Positions 1 to 10,900 of a stretch of 64,000 nucleotides of DNA are shown piece after piece. A program made the position numbers and the translations under genes. This DNA is from Schistosoma mansoni (Eukaryota > Platyhelminthes > Trematoda > Strigeidida > Schistosomatidae). Position 1 is the first letter of the stretch. Every line of letters starts with the position of its first letter. The stretch lies in the NCBI RefSeq assembly GCF_000237925.1, contig NW_017386026.1:1550001-1614000 (forward strand), in the 5' to 3' direction. The notes beneath the pieces are model-generated. The model was not told the DNA's origin, ran no database searches, and saw only the letters and a program-made list of their open reading frames with translations.

Positions 1-1367
1 CGTCTAAACTAATTGATTTCGCATTTCCACGAAGCTGATCGGTTAACGGTTTCATAAGGGACGCGCATTTAGGTATGAACCGTCTATAGAAACTTACAAG
101 TCCGTTAAAAGTTCGTAAGTGCTTGATCGTGATCGGTTCTGGGTAATCCAGAATGGCCGCCACTTTGCTCCTAAGGGGTCGGATGCCTTGGGCATCAATA
201 GTGTGTCCTAAGAAGTCTAAGGAGTTAGTTGCGATTTGGCATTTCTGAATGTTGACAGTAATGCCATGCCTTTGGAGTCGATCGAAAACAATGTCCAGAT
301 GCTTGAGATGTGATTCTCTGTCCGGACTTGCTATCAGACAGTCATCAACATACGCATGTACGAAGTTGAGACCTCGGAAGACGTCGTCTATAAACCTTTG
401 GAAGGTTTGAGCCGCATTTCTTAAACCAAAAGGCATTCGTAGAAATTCGTAAAGACCGAAGGGAGTGATGATGGCGGTTTTAGGAATGTCGTCAGGTGCC
501 ATCGGGATTTGGTTATAAGCTTTAACCAAGTCGATTTTCGAAAAGACAGTTGTACCTTTCAAGGTAGCTGTCAAATCGTGAATATGAGGCAGCGGGTAAC
601 GATCGGGAATGGTTTTAGCATTCAGACGCCGATAATCACCAGTTGGCCGCCAATCATTGCTGTCCTTTTTAGGGACCATGTGCAATGGGGATGCCCATGG
701 ACTATTCGATGGTCGAATTATCCCTAGGTCCATCATGTGGTCGAATTCGTTTTTAGCTAACCTAAGCTTCTCGGGAGCGAGTCTTCGGGCTTTCGAAAAT
801 ACAGGTGGTCCTGTAGTCGAGATGTGATGTGTAACATTGCTGGTTACACAAGGTAATTTCGATTGCGATTGGCATATCCCGGGGTATTTGTCGAGTACTG
901 CTTGGTACAAGGGGTCTATGGTGTGCTTAATCGTGACTGGGGATAACCTGCAACCAGAACAAGGAGTTACGCAAACGGATAACTTAGTGTTTCCGTCTAT
1001 TAACCTTCGTGCGCGTGTGTCGATGAGTAGATTGTGGTGTTGTAACAGGTCTATACCAATGATTGGCATAGAGACATCTGCAACCACGAAAATCCAGTGT
1101 ATGGGTTTGCGTAAACCCACGTTAAGGTAGACGTACCTTTTACCGTAAGTAGCGATCGGCTTTCCGTTTGCCGCCTGTAAACTTAAAACAGACTCGCGAA
1201 GTCTGTCGTCGAGATTTGCTGGAAGAACGCTAACTTCTGCGCCAGTGTCGACGAGGTAGCGAACTTTCGTAGTCACATCCGTGACATATGAGAGACGGCT
1301 GTGTTCGCCGGCTACGGTTGCCGTTAACGCGTGCCGGCTGGGAAGTTTCCCGAAATCTTATTCGTGT
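1..1367 (-). CDS. Ty3/Gypsy (CsRn1-type) pol: protease and reverse transcriptase, partial
   Basis: Read on the minus strand, one frame is open from about 1367 (just after a TAA) to the window edge. It begins with an aspartic protease whose active site reads [13 protein letters not shown] (about 1215-1254). A linker and a Ty3-type reverse transcriptase follow, with [39 protein letters not shown] and the catalytic [10 protein letters not shown] (about 330-360), then LDFLGHTID and the FYRRFIP block near the edge. RNase H and integrase would lie beyond position 1. The frame is +1 relative to the gag ORF upstream, so pol is reached by frameshifting or one of the two frames carries an indel. No stop codon interrupts the 1.36 kb that is visible. 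The element belongs with CsRn1/Boudicca by its CHCC gag finger and primer site. It is a retrotransposon, not a host gene. Confidence 0.92.
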
Positions 1368-2156
1368 CAGTCGATTTGAAGTCGGATAATTGCAAGGTTT
1401 CCTGCAATTTCTGGAAAACTTACCGTACTGGTTATGATACCAGCACCAGTCGGGATTGTCTGTCTCTCGTGGTCGAGAGCCAGATCGCTTACGTGAGGCG
1501 CTTCTACGCGGGGTTTTTGACCGACTACGGTCATTGCGAACTCTAAGATATCGTGTAAGCGTGTGACATAGTTCGGCCATGTCAGTCGAGGTCGATTGGG
1601 GTTTTTCTTTGATAGTAAAAACCTCGGCCTTAGAAAATTTGGTGATTTCCAAGATTCGATCGGCAGATGCAGCTAGTTCATCTATGGCATTGTTTTGAAA
1701 TGAAACAAGCACTGCCTGCACCTGTTGAGGGAGTTTAGACAAGAAAAGTTGTCGAAATAGGCCATCATCGAAAGTTCGTTGGCCGATGACTTCTCTCATT
1801 CTAAGCAACATGTCCGTCGCAGAACCATGTTGTAAGTCGATATTGTTAAGGAGTTGGTCTAACCGTTGTCGATCAGTTAGGTCTCCTCGTTTTAAAATCG
1901 ATAGCTTAAGCGATTCGTAAGGTTCGGAAACATCACTAGTAAACATACTAGGTGTTACGTACCTGTTAAACTCGCGCGGTAACGCCTTAACTACCGCGAG
2001 GAAACGTGTGCGCGAGTCCGTGATTCCGTGCATGCAAAAATCGGCTTCTGCATAGCAGGACCAGGACTCGATATTGTCGGGCCAAAATGGCGTTAACTGA
2101 ATCGAAATAGGGGGAATAGACTTTAACTTAAAGACCTTGGGTGAGTGTTCCGTCAT
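1230..2156 (-). CDS. Ty3/Gypsy (CsRn1-type) gag
   Basis: A 308-codon ORF starts at an ATG (2156-2154) and encodes the structural Gag protein of the minus-strand element. The N-terminal half is a capsid-like region ([18 protein letters not shown], then a helical stretch with [20 protein letters not shown] and [13 protein letters not shown]). A basic Ser/Arg-rich segment follows, then a CHCC finger, C-W-Y-H, nine residues, C-R-K-P-C. That C-x2-H-x9-C-x3-C pattern is the hallmark of the CsRn1 clade, in place of the usual CCHC knuckle. The last 40 or so codons overlap pol in a different frame. They look like out-of-frame read-through rather than conserved Gag, which suggests the original junction lay near 1370. 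Confidence 0.88.
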   Translation of the reverse strand: MTEHSPKVFKLKSIPPISIQLTPFWPDNIESWSCYAEADFCMHGITDSRTRFLAVVKALPREFNRYVTPSMFTSDVSEPYESLKLSILKRGDLTDRQRLDQLLNNIDLQHGSATDMLLRMREVIGQRTFDDGLFRQLFLSKLPQQVQAVLVSFQNNAIDELAASADRILEITKFSKAEVFTIKEKPQSTSTDMAELCHTLTRYLRVRNDRSRSKTPRRSASRKRSGSRPRETDNPDWCWYHNQYGKFSRNCRKPCNYPTSNRLTRIRFRETSQPARVNGNRSRRTQPSLICHGCDYESSLPRRHWRRS

Positions 2157-2309
2157 AGTAATATAGCTAACGAAAAATGTCTAATTAAAATATATCCGAG
2201 AAAAAAAATTCGCGAAAAAAGGTATATCACAATATATAAAATTCAAATAAAGAATAATAATATTCCAAAATGGAACAGACTCACAGTATATTGACTTTGA
2301 CTTGGTGTA

Positions 2310-2331
2310 CCAGATCACGTCGGTCTCACCA
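2310..2331 (-). promoter_or_regulatory. Primer binding site, tRNA-Trp-like
   Basis: On the minus strand this reads TGGTGAGACCGACGTGATC. It differs by two bases from the complement of a tRNA-Trp 3' end over about 18 nt. It sits 150 bp upstream of the gag ATG, where a PBS belongs, and CsRn1-type elements are known to prime with tRNA-Trp. The 5' LTR of the minus-strand element should therefore lie immediately to the right, from about 2335; its outer boundary cannot be fixed without a second LTR. Confidence 0.7.
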
Positions 2332-2334
2332 ATG

Positions 2335-2675
2335 ATGATGCAACGGATATTCTAGTTTTACAACTGGATACCAGTAGCACCTTCTATGTTCGATCGTTCC
2401 CAGTCAGATAGAAATCAGAAGTCAGACGAGAAGAGGCAGGAAAGATATATTTGATTCGTTACCAATATATCGAGGACCTTTTCTATAAGCTGGCTAATGA
2501 AACGTAGGAGCTGTGTCCCACGCTGTGTTGAAACGTGATCTGGTGCGGATGCATGACCGAAAGCCTTCAGCTAAACAAGTCCACTTAAACAACGTGGTCA
2601 GCATCCAATGTCGAACACTTAATGAGCTATTGATTTTGGGGAATTATTTACAGCTACAGTATCAAGTCACTAGTT
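2335..2675. other. Presumed Gypsy LTR and BEL 5' leader boundary region
   Basis: This stretch separates the minus-strand Gypsy PBS from the plus-strand BEL gag ATG at 2676. The left part should be LTR of the Gypsy element and the right part leader of the BEL element. No second LTR copy is present to define either edge, and no other coding sequence is seen. Confidence 0.4.
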
Positions 2676-3405
2676 ATGACAGCCAGTTTACCTAAGATAG
2701 AGGTTATGAGATTTGATGGAAGTCCTTTGAAATTTTGGACGTTCATAAAGGGATTCAAGGCTAACATTGCCGACAGAGTAGAGGATGATACTCAGAAATT
2801 AATGTACCTGATACATTATTGTGAAGGCGCAGCTAAGGACGCTATCGAGCACTGTGTTTTATTACCAGAAAGAGAAGGTTATACCAAAGCTATTAGCATT
2901 TTACACGAACAGTTTGGCAAACCACATGACATAGTAGAAGCGTTCTTAACATAATTGTTAAATGGAACGCCACTAAATCAAGACGATGTATCGGGACTAC
3001 GGAAATTAACAAGACTCATGACTAACTGTAAGATAGCCTTGACACAGATGGGCAGAAATGCCGATCTGAATTGAACAACCGGTCCGCTTCTATTAGAGCT
3101 ACGATCCATACATGGTCGAGTAAAGGAAAAGTTCATTGTGTAATTTGCTGTGATACCCACGAAGTCGTATCTTGCCCACAACTGCTAGCAGTAAGACACA
3201 ACGAAAGGCTAGAATTACTGAAGAAGTTTAAACTTTGCTTTAATTGCTTAAAACCCAATCATCGAGCAAAAGACTGTCGGCAATCCGTGTTGTGTGAAAT
3301 TGATGGCTGCAAGCGACGTCATCATAGAATTCTTCACAACGCAGAACCTGATGCTAAACAAACATGCTGTAATTCTACTTATTCTGCTGGAACGTATTTA
3401 GGATT

Positions 3406-4689
3406 GTGCCAGTCAGGTTACATGGTCCCACAGGACATGTGGATACCTATGCATTATTGGATAATGGCTCAGACTCGACACTAATGCTTAGTGATGTGGC
3501 AAAGCAGGTAGGAATTTCAGGTACAGTGACAAGATTGAACATATCTTCTGCAATTGGAGCGTCATCTCAGAACTCTGAACTTATTAATTTCGAAATCGAA
3601 TCTTTAGACAAGACTAATCGAATCAAAATCGAAGGTGCATATGCTATAAACAACCTACCTATTAAAAGGGCAGAAATCCCACCAACGGACTTCCAAGAAA
3701 GATGGAAACACTTGAAAGGTGTACAGCTACCCACCATAGCTTGTGACAAGGTTGGTTTGTTACTTGGTGTTGACGTTCCAGAGGCCCACTGGGTTATCGA
3801 TCAGCGTATCGGGAAACCTAAACAACCCTACGCATCACTAACTATGTTAGGATGGGCTTTATTTGGACCGACAGGTCAACTTGATAAAACTTCAGCCTTC
3901 ATAAACTGTTTAGAAGCAAAAGGTTCCGTCGAGGAGGCTATTCTCAAATTAGTTGAACATGAATTTTCTGAAAATAAGTACTCTGATAAAGTTGCCATGT
4001 CCCTATGTGATAAGACCATTATGGAAATTACTGACAAACAAACAGTATTGCTTGATGGACATTATCAAGTGCCGATGCCCTGGAAAGTGGATTGGAACTC
4101 ACTTCCAAGGAGTAGATGTAGTTTCATCATAAGCAAGTCTAGAATAGCACCCCTGAAATTTGTCAGTGTTTCTCGTCTTGAACTACAAGCCTCAGTACTG
4201 GCAGTGAAGTTGATGAGGCAAATAGTAGAAGAAATAAAGCTAAAGGACATGACTGAAATCTACTTCTGGACTGATTTTATAATAGAATTAAATTACATAC
4301 TTAATACGACGTCACGTTTCAAGTATGTAGCATCATCCATCAATCCTGCTGATCTAGCTTCCAGAGGAATGTGTAAGTATGACCCTAACCGTATTAAAGC
4401 TTGGCCTTCAGGTCGCGAGTTCCTAACGACTGAGAAAGATAAGTGGCCTGAGTATAGACGAGAAGAAATATTAAAACTCCCAGTCAAGCTAGAGTTAAAG
4501 AACGCCACAACCTTGGACACCATAACTACAGTTTTTCCCCTTGATAAATTTATATCCCATTTTTCGTCATGGATTAAACTCAAACAAGGCACAGCTTGGC
4601 TCATCAGATTCAAATGTCACCTCTACAATAAAACGATCGTAAGGGGACCCTTTACGCCTAACGCATTGGATAATGCCGAGACTTATTAA
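3406..4689 (+). pseudogene. BEL/Pao protease to RNase H open segment (RT deleted)
   Basis: This is the longest open part of the BEL element, 427 codons. Residues 15-25 hold the retropepsin-like L-L-D-N-G-S-D-S motif. About residues 100-170 match the conserved Pao segment between protease and RT (GVDVPEAHWVIDQRIGKPK, LGWALFGP). Around residue 225 the sequence passes from the pre-RT motif to the post-RT LELQASVLAVKLMRQI within about 30 residues. A normal BEL element has an RT of roughly 200 or more residues between them. The ORF persists only because the deletion kept the frame. Confidence 0.85.
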
Positions 4690-4799
4690 AATACATAAAA
4701 GCGCAAGACTTTGAGGAAATTAGACAATGGATTAAACGACACAAGCATTCTGATAACATCCTGTCCAAAATTCATGTTATTGATAAGTTACGTCCAATC

Positions 4800-5132
4800 T
4801 TGGTTGACAACCTGATTCGCGTAGGAGGACGTTTGAACTATAGTGATCTCCCGTTAGAGCAAAAACATCCGATTATTCTACCTAGCAAACACCCTATAAT
4901 GGAGCTTATCATTCGTCACCACCATCAAGCTGACGGACACATGGGGGTGTACTACACACTAGCCTCCTTGCGCAAAGGGTTTTGGATCTTAAAGGGAACT
5001 ACTGCAATTAAGAGGATCATACAAAAATGTATAGGCTGCTGTATTAGATCAGCCAGGCCGATGTCACAACTGATGGGAGACTTGCCACCTACGCGGATAA
5101 CAACCGACTTCCGTTCGCAACGACAGGAGTAG
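4800..5132 (+). pseudogene. BEL/Pao integrase zinc-binding domain
   Basis: This 110-codon segment holds the integrase H2C2 domain: NLIRVGGRLNYSDLP, then the H-x-x-H pair in RHHHQADGHMG, and C-I-G-C-C. It ends by frameshift. The continuation, starting PFATTGVDY, is in another frame from about 5105 to 5191 and stops before the second catalytic residue of the DDE core. It belongs with the BEL pseudogene and has no separate role. Confidence 0.85.
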
Positions 5133-5413
5133 ACTATTTAGACTCAATCATGATTAAGGAGGGACGCAAACCTCGAAAGTGTTACGGATGACTGAACAGT
5201 AGAGGATAGAGAGACTCTTCAGAGTGACTGTGTCTAGAGTAAATTGTACCATTGTCACCTCTGAATGTTTTTACGTTAGTCCTCAATCAGCGAAAGTAAG
5301 GAAAGACATGCTGTCTTTGGGGGGCAGTGTTAAGTTTGTCTTACATTGTTCCTAATCGCTCTCCTTCCACTTCTTTGTTTATTGTTTTATACTACTTATT
5401 CATATTCAGTAAG

Positions 5414-5583
5414 CCCCCAAAAGCCCTGGTACGGCCGAGAGTGGGGAGAGTCTACTCTCCCTCTCGAAATGCTCGCACATGGCCAGCGAATATATAGCCT
5501 CTGCCAGGGAAGTCCTACTCACTGCCTTCTCGTGGCCTCGTGGCGGGGGTGTTGTTTACGAAAAGCGAATGTCCGGCGCTTTT
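5414..5583 (+). repeat. Family R repeat, 5' part only
   Basis: This matches the first 170 or so bases of the about 520-bp family R repeat seen complete at 45018-45541. It starts at the CCCCAAA-GCCCTGG end and includes the GGCCGAGAGTGGGGAGAG block. It lacks a short GTGAGAGGAC segment and stops abruptly at 5583, where unrelated LINE-like sequence begins. It forms the left edge of the insertion in the BEL LTR. Confidence 0.75.
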
Positions 5584-5881
5584 TGTTAAGTCGGATACAT
5601 TGGCATGGATTGTCCTGGAGATTAACTGCCTTTAGTATCGAGTTTCTTACAGTTTTAATGGCAACTTTGTCAGGTATATTATATATAACCACATTATTTC
5701 GAGAGATTATTCGCTTGGTGACTTCACTAGCTATCAAGTCAATAACGGATTCTACTTTGATCCTGTCTTCGAATTCAGAAGTAACTATATCCTTGGACAA
5801 CAGTAGTCGAAGGGGTGACAGTGTCTTTAGTTCAAATTTAAGATCATCATGCTTTAATAAAGAGCCCGCAAGTGACTCCAC
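5584..5881 (-). pseudogene. LINE ORF1-like fragment
   Basis: On the minus strand an ATG at 5881 opens a frame beginning MESLAGSLLKHDDLKFELK. It passes through VTKRIISRNNVVIYNIPDK and VNLQDNPCQCIRLNKK. The last pattern, a basic stretch then NNVVIYNIPDK, resembles nucleic-acid-binding ORF1 proteins of schistosome CR1/Jockey-like LINEs. The frame then runs by chance into the antisense of the family R repeat (to 5519), so the true ORF is truncated there. No RT of the same element lies next to it. Assignment to a named LINE needs a library search. Confidence 0.5.
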
Positions 5882-5885
5882 TTAA

Positions 5886-7494
5886 TTGCTTAAAGACAGA
5901 GGCTAATTCGCTCTTAATAAGATCGATACCATCTGTTCGTGAGTTAGAACTCATTATTAAGTTAGACATGGAGTCATCCAGCAACATGTGTGGAATAAGT
6001 CCACTCCCACTATTATCTGGTGCAACAGGAGTTGCAGAGCATGGGGTATAGGTAAGACCAGAGTTGTTAATATCTGAAGAAATAGGACTTTTTCAAGCTC
6101 GTTTTTGTGTCAGTCAAACCACTTTTCTTCAAGGGTTAACTGAATGTTATTATTGATTTTTAAACTGTGGTTTAACGATATATAAGGACTTTGTAATAAA
6201 TACCGTGTGATCGTAACGCAAACTCCAAACGTACCGCAATAGTTCCTTAGCTTTATGTAGTGAGGATACAGACATATCTTCAAGATAACGATAACTGAAC
6301 TCATTTGATACTAGATGAGTGATAATTACAGTGTTTATGCATATCTGATGCAAGGCCATCTATGAGTACACATGAAAACTGTTTGTTTAAACTTCAATTA
6401 AAGAGTGGTTTGTATTAGATATCGGAACGTTCTGAACTATGGTTTAAGCGCTTTGTGGCGTTAAAAGAATCAATGAATTTTTCGCAACCGCAAATGAAAT
6501 TATTTTCATGCATGGGTTCAATTCAGTTGATAAGACAATGTTTGTCAGACAAGCTGCCTATTATCCGTGGTCACACATGACCTGAAAAATGAGAGAACTG
6601 ATCAATTTTGTTTGTCCCTTCGACATATACATACATAAACACATATTTGTAATATCAGAAACATTCCGAAAGAGTGATCTATTACTGTGAAGTTCCGTCC
6701 ATAACTCGTATTAAACTACAATTCACATTCTGTCAACATGACCTTTTTCACATGTTTGATAGCATTTGAAATGGATTGGAGTGAATCTATTTTTGCTGCA
6801 AAACTAACGATTCTTCATAAAAAACTTTAATGATTGTCTGGAAGACCAAGACAAACTGCAGTTGTAAATGGTTCAGTGTTGACTCAAAAGTATGTAAGCT
6901 ATGAAAAGCTGGAATTCAATGTACAAAGCAGGAATCTTATCTCACGAAAACAATTGATGTATGCAACCACCAAATCTTGATTCAAAGAATGCGGAACGAG
7001 TGTGATGTCGGTGAAGATAACTGTGGTTTAGATCATTCTTAAGACAAAGCTTGAAGGAAACCATTGACCCTATTCTACACATATCAACAAAAAGATCATA
7101 GTAGAAAACCTAATCAGTCTTGATGACACCTTTTTAACCATAGTTTGTCAATCATCATTTACTAACGAAATATGGAAGTGTTTAACTAGGTATTGATAAA
7201 ATGTTTCGACAGATCACTCTATCAAATTTAGCATTCACACGGAACTCATAGTTGACTACAATGATCACAATATCACTTATGTGCACTACTATTTATCTAC
7301 GAGTTATTATGAGCCTCTCTAATCTTGTCGAATTCTTTACATTGAAGACTATTACATCGACTATTTAGTTATGAATGAGTGCATAAGTGTCTGTGACAAT
7401 TCATATACAGATATTAGGTATATCATCGATCGAGATCTTAAGATTTAGCAGTTTTTTACTAAATGTCAAACATTTATCAGGTGTTCTTCTGCTT
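5886..7494. other. Unassigned AT-rich insert DNA
   Basis: This is the rest of the insertion inside the BEL LTR. The stretch is AT-rich, has only short ORFs on both strands, and shows no recognisable domain, tRNA or tandem array. It may be the non-coding part of the same LINE insertion. Confidence 0.4.
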
Positions 7495-7562
7495 CCTTCC
7501 ACTTCTTTGTTTATTGTTTTATACTACTTATTCATATTCAGTAAGAAGTTGTATACTTAACA

Positions 7563-7683
7563 ATTTTCACATTTACATTGTAACGCAAGTTGTACTGTAA
7601 CATTCGGAAACGTTCCCATATACTTATAATGTTTATTGTACTTATCATTGTATTTGTCATTGTAATTACTGTACTTTAATTAC
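7563..7683. other. Short spacer between BEL and Gypsy LTRs
   Basis: About 120 bp of AT-rich sequence contains two further TGTAAC strings (7579 and 7596) that could alternatively be the left end of the Gypsy 5' LTR. Confidence 0.35.
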
Positions 7684-7946
7684 TGTAACGGTTATCCACA
7701 GTTGCGGATTTGTTTAAACACAACAGTTTCCATATTGTTTGCTCTTGGTTCGAGTTTCGATTGTTCATATGTAAACTGACTCTTCCCGCTGTACCCTCGC
7801 GCACCGCGCTTTTTGATTTTGAAATAAATAGGCTTGTGATTCCCACTGTGTTCTCTCTTGGTGTGAAGTCCTCGTTTAACATTGTGTGCTGTGCTGTTTT
7901 TCAGATCTGTACTGCTGTTCTCTAACTGCTGATTCCACGTGTTACA
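7684..7946 (+). repeat. Gypsy 5' LTR
   Basis: It runs from TGTAACGG to GTTACA, about 263 bp. Positions 7769-7946 match 12242-12419 of the 3' LTR nearly perfectly and include a candidate AATAAA at about 7822-7827. The first 85 bp are unlike the 3' copy, so the left boundary is uncertain. Confidence 0.7.
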
Positions 7947-7953
7947 AGTGGTG

Positions 7954-10900
7954 ATGGAGGTGTTCACTAAAAAACGCGATGAAAACCTGAACGAACCGCC
8001 GGTGATTCCAGTCAAGCCAACTACTGGCTCAGCTCCCCGTCAACCGCCACTCCTGGAAAACTCGTCAGACTATACAGTGTGGAAGTTCAAAGTTGTAGCA
8101 TATCTTCGTAAAGTTCCAGCTTCGGAACAATTCGATTATCTGGTGTCCTACCTCAGTGACGAAGCTACCAAAAGAGCTATAGTTAACGGGTTTGCGGCGG
8201 ACAATACTCTCGCTCAGAACTGGAAGATTCTCGATGATTGTTTTTCGACGCCGGTGGATCCCCAACAAGCAGCCATCCGATTTTTGTCACGACATCAAAC
8301 ACCCGGCGAGAATCCAATGGATTATTTTAATTCTTTGCAACAGATGGCTGTGCAAGCGTTTCCTTGTCTTGATGCCACTGGAAGAGATGAATTGATCAAG
8401 TCTCGGTTCGTGGAAGGGTTACTATCCAGTTCCTTGAAGGAACACTGCTTACTAAACCCTCCAACAGACATAAATTCCTTAAAAAGAGTTACATTCCGGT
8501 TCATGGCAGCCGAGCAGCTTAAAAGCCCACTTGACATGCACCAGCCAACTGCGATGGCAGTAATGCAGCCCACAAAAGCGAGTCGCCCACTGAACCCTCA
8601 ACGCATATCTAACGTTACCCGGTCTTCCCACTGGAACAGCAGTCGAAGACAGTTCAATCCCACTGAGAAGAAGTGGAGACCAACGAATAGTTATCATGGT
8701 CGTCAATCCGAATGCCCGTACTGTCGAAGGTTTAGCAAAAACGCAAAGAAATGTGGTCATAATCGTTTTGGTAACACAAGTAAGCCGTACATTTTCCATT
8801 TATCTTCTTATGCTAACCATGTGCGTCCCATCACCATTAAGGCTAGAGTACAGGGTATCGATATCGAAGTTTTATTAGACACCGGAGCGTCAGTATCCCT
8901 AATTAAGAGCGAGTTTTTAGGAAGGCTTAATCGTAAAGTCCAACAGACGCGACACCCATCCACATTACTCACAGCTAGCGGAGACCCATTGAAAGTGAAC
9001 TCTAAGGTATGGTTGGACCTAATGATAGATAGACATTCGTTCCGTCATGGGTTTTTAGTTTGTCCGACTTTGACTTGGGATATGATACTCGGAGTCGACT
9101 TCATGTTAGAACATAAAGCTTGTATATTTATGGACAGCTTGGAAGCTAAATTTGGAGAGACTAAAATACGCTTGCACCATACTAACACGCCATTTAAAGT
9201 TGTGTCATATGTGGGAATCTCAGACCTGGTGCGACAAGTAAACGACAAACGAACACTAAAAGAGAAAGATCGACATGCAACGATTGCCGTGCTTCAACAG
9301 TTTAGTTCGGTATTCGAAGAGAGTATTTCCGGCAATCGCACGAGTACGGTGCAACACACCATTTGCACGGGGGACCACAGACCACTTAGGCAACCGCCTC
9401 GTAGAGTGCCAGTACACTATCAACCACAACTGGATACGATGATAAAGGATATGCTTGACAAGAATATTATAGTACCGTCATCATCCCCCTGGGCATCACC
9501 TATCGTCCTGGTTAAAAAGAAAGATTCCTCTTTGCGTCTCTGCATAGACTATCGACGCCTTAACGCTATAACTAAGCGTGACTCTTTTCCTCTTCCGAGA
9601 ATCGATGCTATATTAGACGCTTTGAGTGGCGCATGTTGGTTTTCAACGTTAGACCTAGCATCAGGGTACTGGCAAGTGGAAGTCAGACCACAAGATAGAA
9701 AGAAAACCGCATTTGTAGTGCCCAATGGGTTGTACGAATTCCAAGTAATGCCTTTCGGTCTAACGAATGCCCCAGCTACCTTCCAAAGATTAATGCAAAC
9801 AGTTTTACAAGATATAGTACCTCATAAATGTTTGATTTATCTCGATGACATTATTGTGTATGGTAGCACACCCGAGCAACATAATGCTAATCTGAAAGCA
9901 GTTCTCCATCGCCTTCAACAATACAACCTAAAAGTAAAACCGTCCAAATGCCGTCTGCTGCAGAAAGAAGTAGTTTTCTTAGGACATCGTATCACTGCAG
10001 ATGGAGTAGGCACCGATAAAGAAAAGACACGTGTCATTGTTAATTGGCCACAGCCCAAATCACCTGAAGACGTTCGTAGCTTTCTTGGCCTAGCTTCTTA
10101 CTACAGACGCTTTGTCCGTGATTTTGCATCGTTAGCAGCACCCTTACACCGTTTGACGCACAAAGGACGAAAATTTTTATGGACTACAGAATGTCAACAG
10201 GCGTTCGATGTTTTGAAGACACGACTGAGCTCTCCACCTATATTAGCCGTTCCGGATACCTCAGTAAGCGGGGGAGAATTTATACTTGATACGGACGCCA
10301 GTTCCTCCGCTATTGGAGCAGTCCTATCACAAGTGGCCCCAGATGGGCAAGAAAGAGTTATTGCGTACGCTAGCCGTCGACTGGATAAGAGCGAAACAAG
10401 ATATTCGACAACGCGTCGAGAGATGTTAGCATTAGTAAAATTCTTACAACACTTCCGCCATTATTTACTAGGTAAACCTTTCCGTGTACGCACAGACCAC
10501 CGTGCATTACAATGGCTCCGCTCCTTCCGCGAACCAGAAGGACAAGTGGCACGCTGGCAAGAACGATTACAAGAGTTCGATTTCACATGCGAGTACCGAC
10601 CTGGAAGCCGACATACAAACGCAGACGCTCTTTCCCGCATACCTCAAACCGCAGGTACTGTTAATGCAGTTCTTAGCACAGCCGTAGAGATCGATTGGCC
10701 TTCCCTGCAAGCAGCAGACCCAGACATGCAGATTATATATCAAAGACAGTTGCAGGGAAACCATAAACCATCCATGAAAGAGTTAAAGGATCAATCATTA
10801 ACAACTCGCCGTATTTGCACTAAATGGAGTAATCTAAAATTATATGGTGACACGTTGTTCTTAATTAACGAAGCGAGACAACCTCTATTGGTAGTACCAC

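Larger units (their letters stand above)
2676..5191 (+). pseudogene. BEL/Pao retrotransposon gag-pol, degenerate
   Basis: Fragments appear in canonical BEL/Pao order. First is a Pao gag domain (DUF1759-like; FDGSPLKFWTFIKGF, 2676-2951), then in-frame TAA (2952) and TGA stops. A Cys/His-rich knuckle region (3120-3350; HCVICCDTHEVVSCP, LCFNCLKPNHRAKDC) leads, after a frameshift near 3400-3480, into a DUF1758-type protease (LLDNGSDSTLM) and linker to about 4080. The reverse transcriptase core is missing: the HYQVPMPWK segment before RT joins almost directly to the RNase H-side SRIAPLKFVSVSRLELQA (4080-4180). A second small deletion joins TSRFK to YVASSINPADLASRG near 4320. From 4690 the integrase zinc domain follows (LIRVGGRL, HHHQADGHMG, CIGCCIRS), then another frameshift at about 5095 into RLPFATTGVDYLDS, the start of the integrase core, ending in TGA at 5191. 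The element is not functional. Confidence 0.9.
5328..7562 (+). repeat. BEL/Pao LTR split by an insertion
   Basis: Right after a G-rich polypurine tract (GGGGGGCAG) the sequence TGTTAAG starts an LTR. Its natural end, CTTAACA, is not reached until 7556-7562. The two ends are perfect inverted repeats (TGTTAAG/CTTAACA). The LTR halves are 5328-5413 and 7495-7562; a 51-bp segment (5363-5413 and 7495-7545) is present on both sides of 2081 bp of foreign DNA. Only the 3' LTR of this element is evident. Confidence 0.7.

Noticed and set aside
7495-7545. The 51-bp duplication as an ordinary target-site duplication.
   Set aside because: Too long for LTR or most LINE insertions; kept as an unexplained observation.
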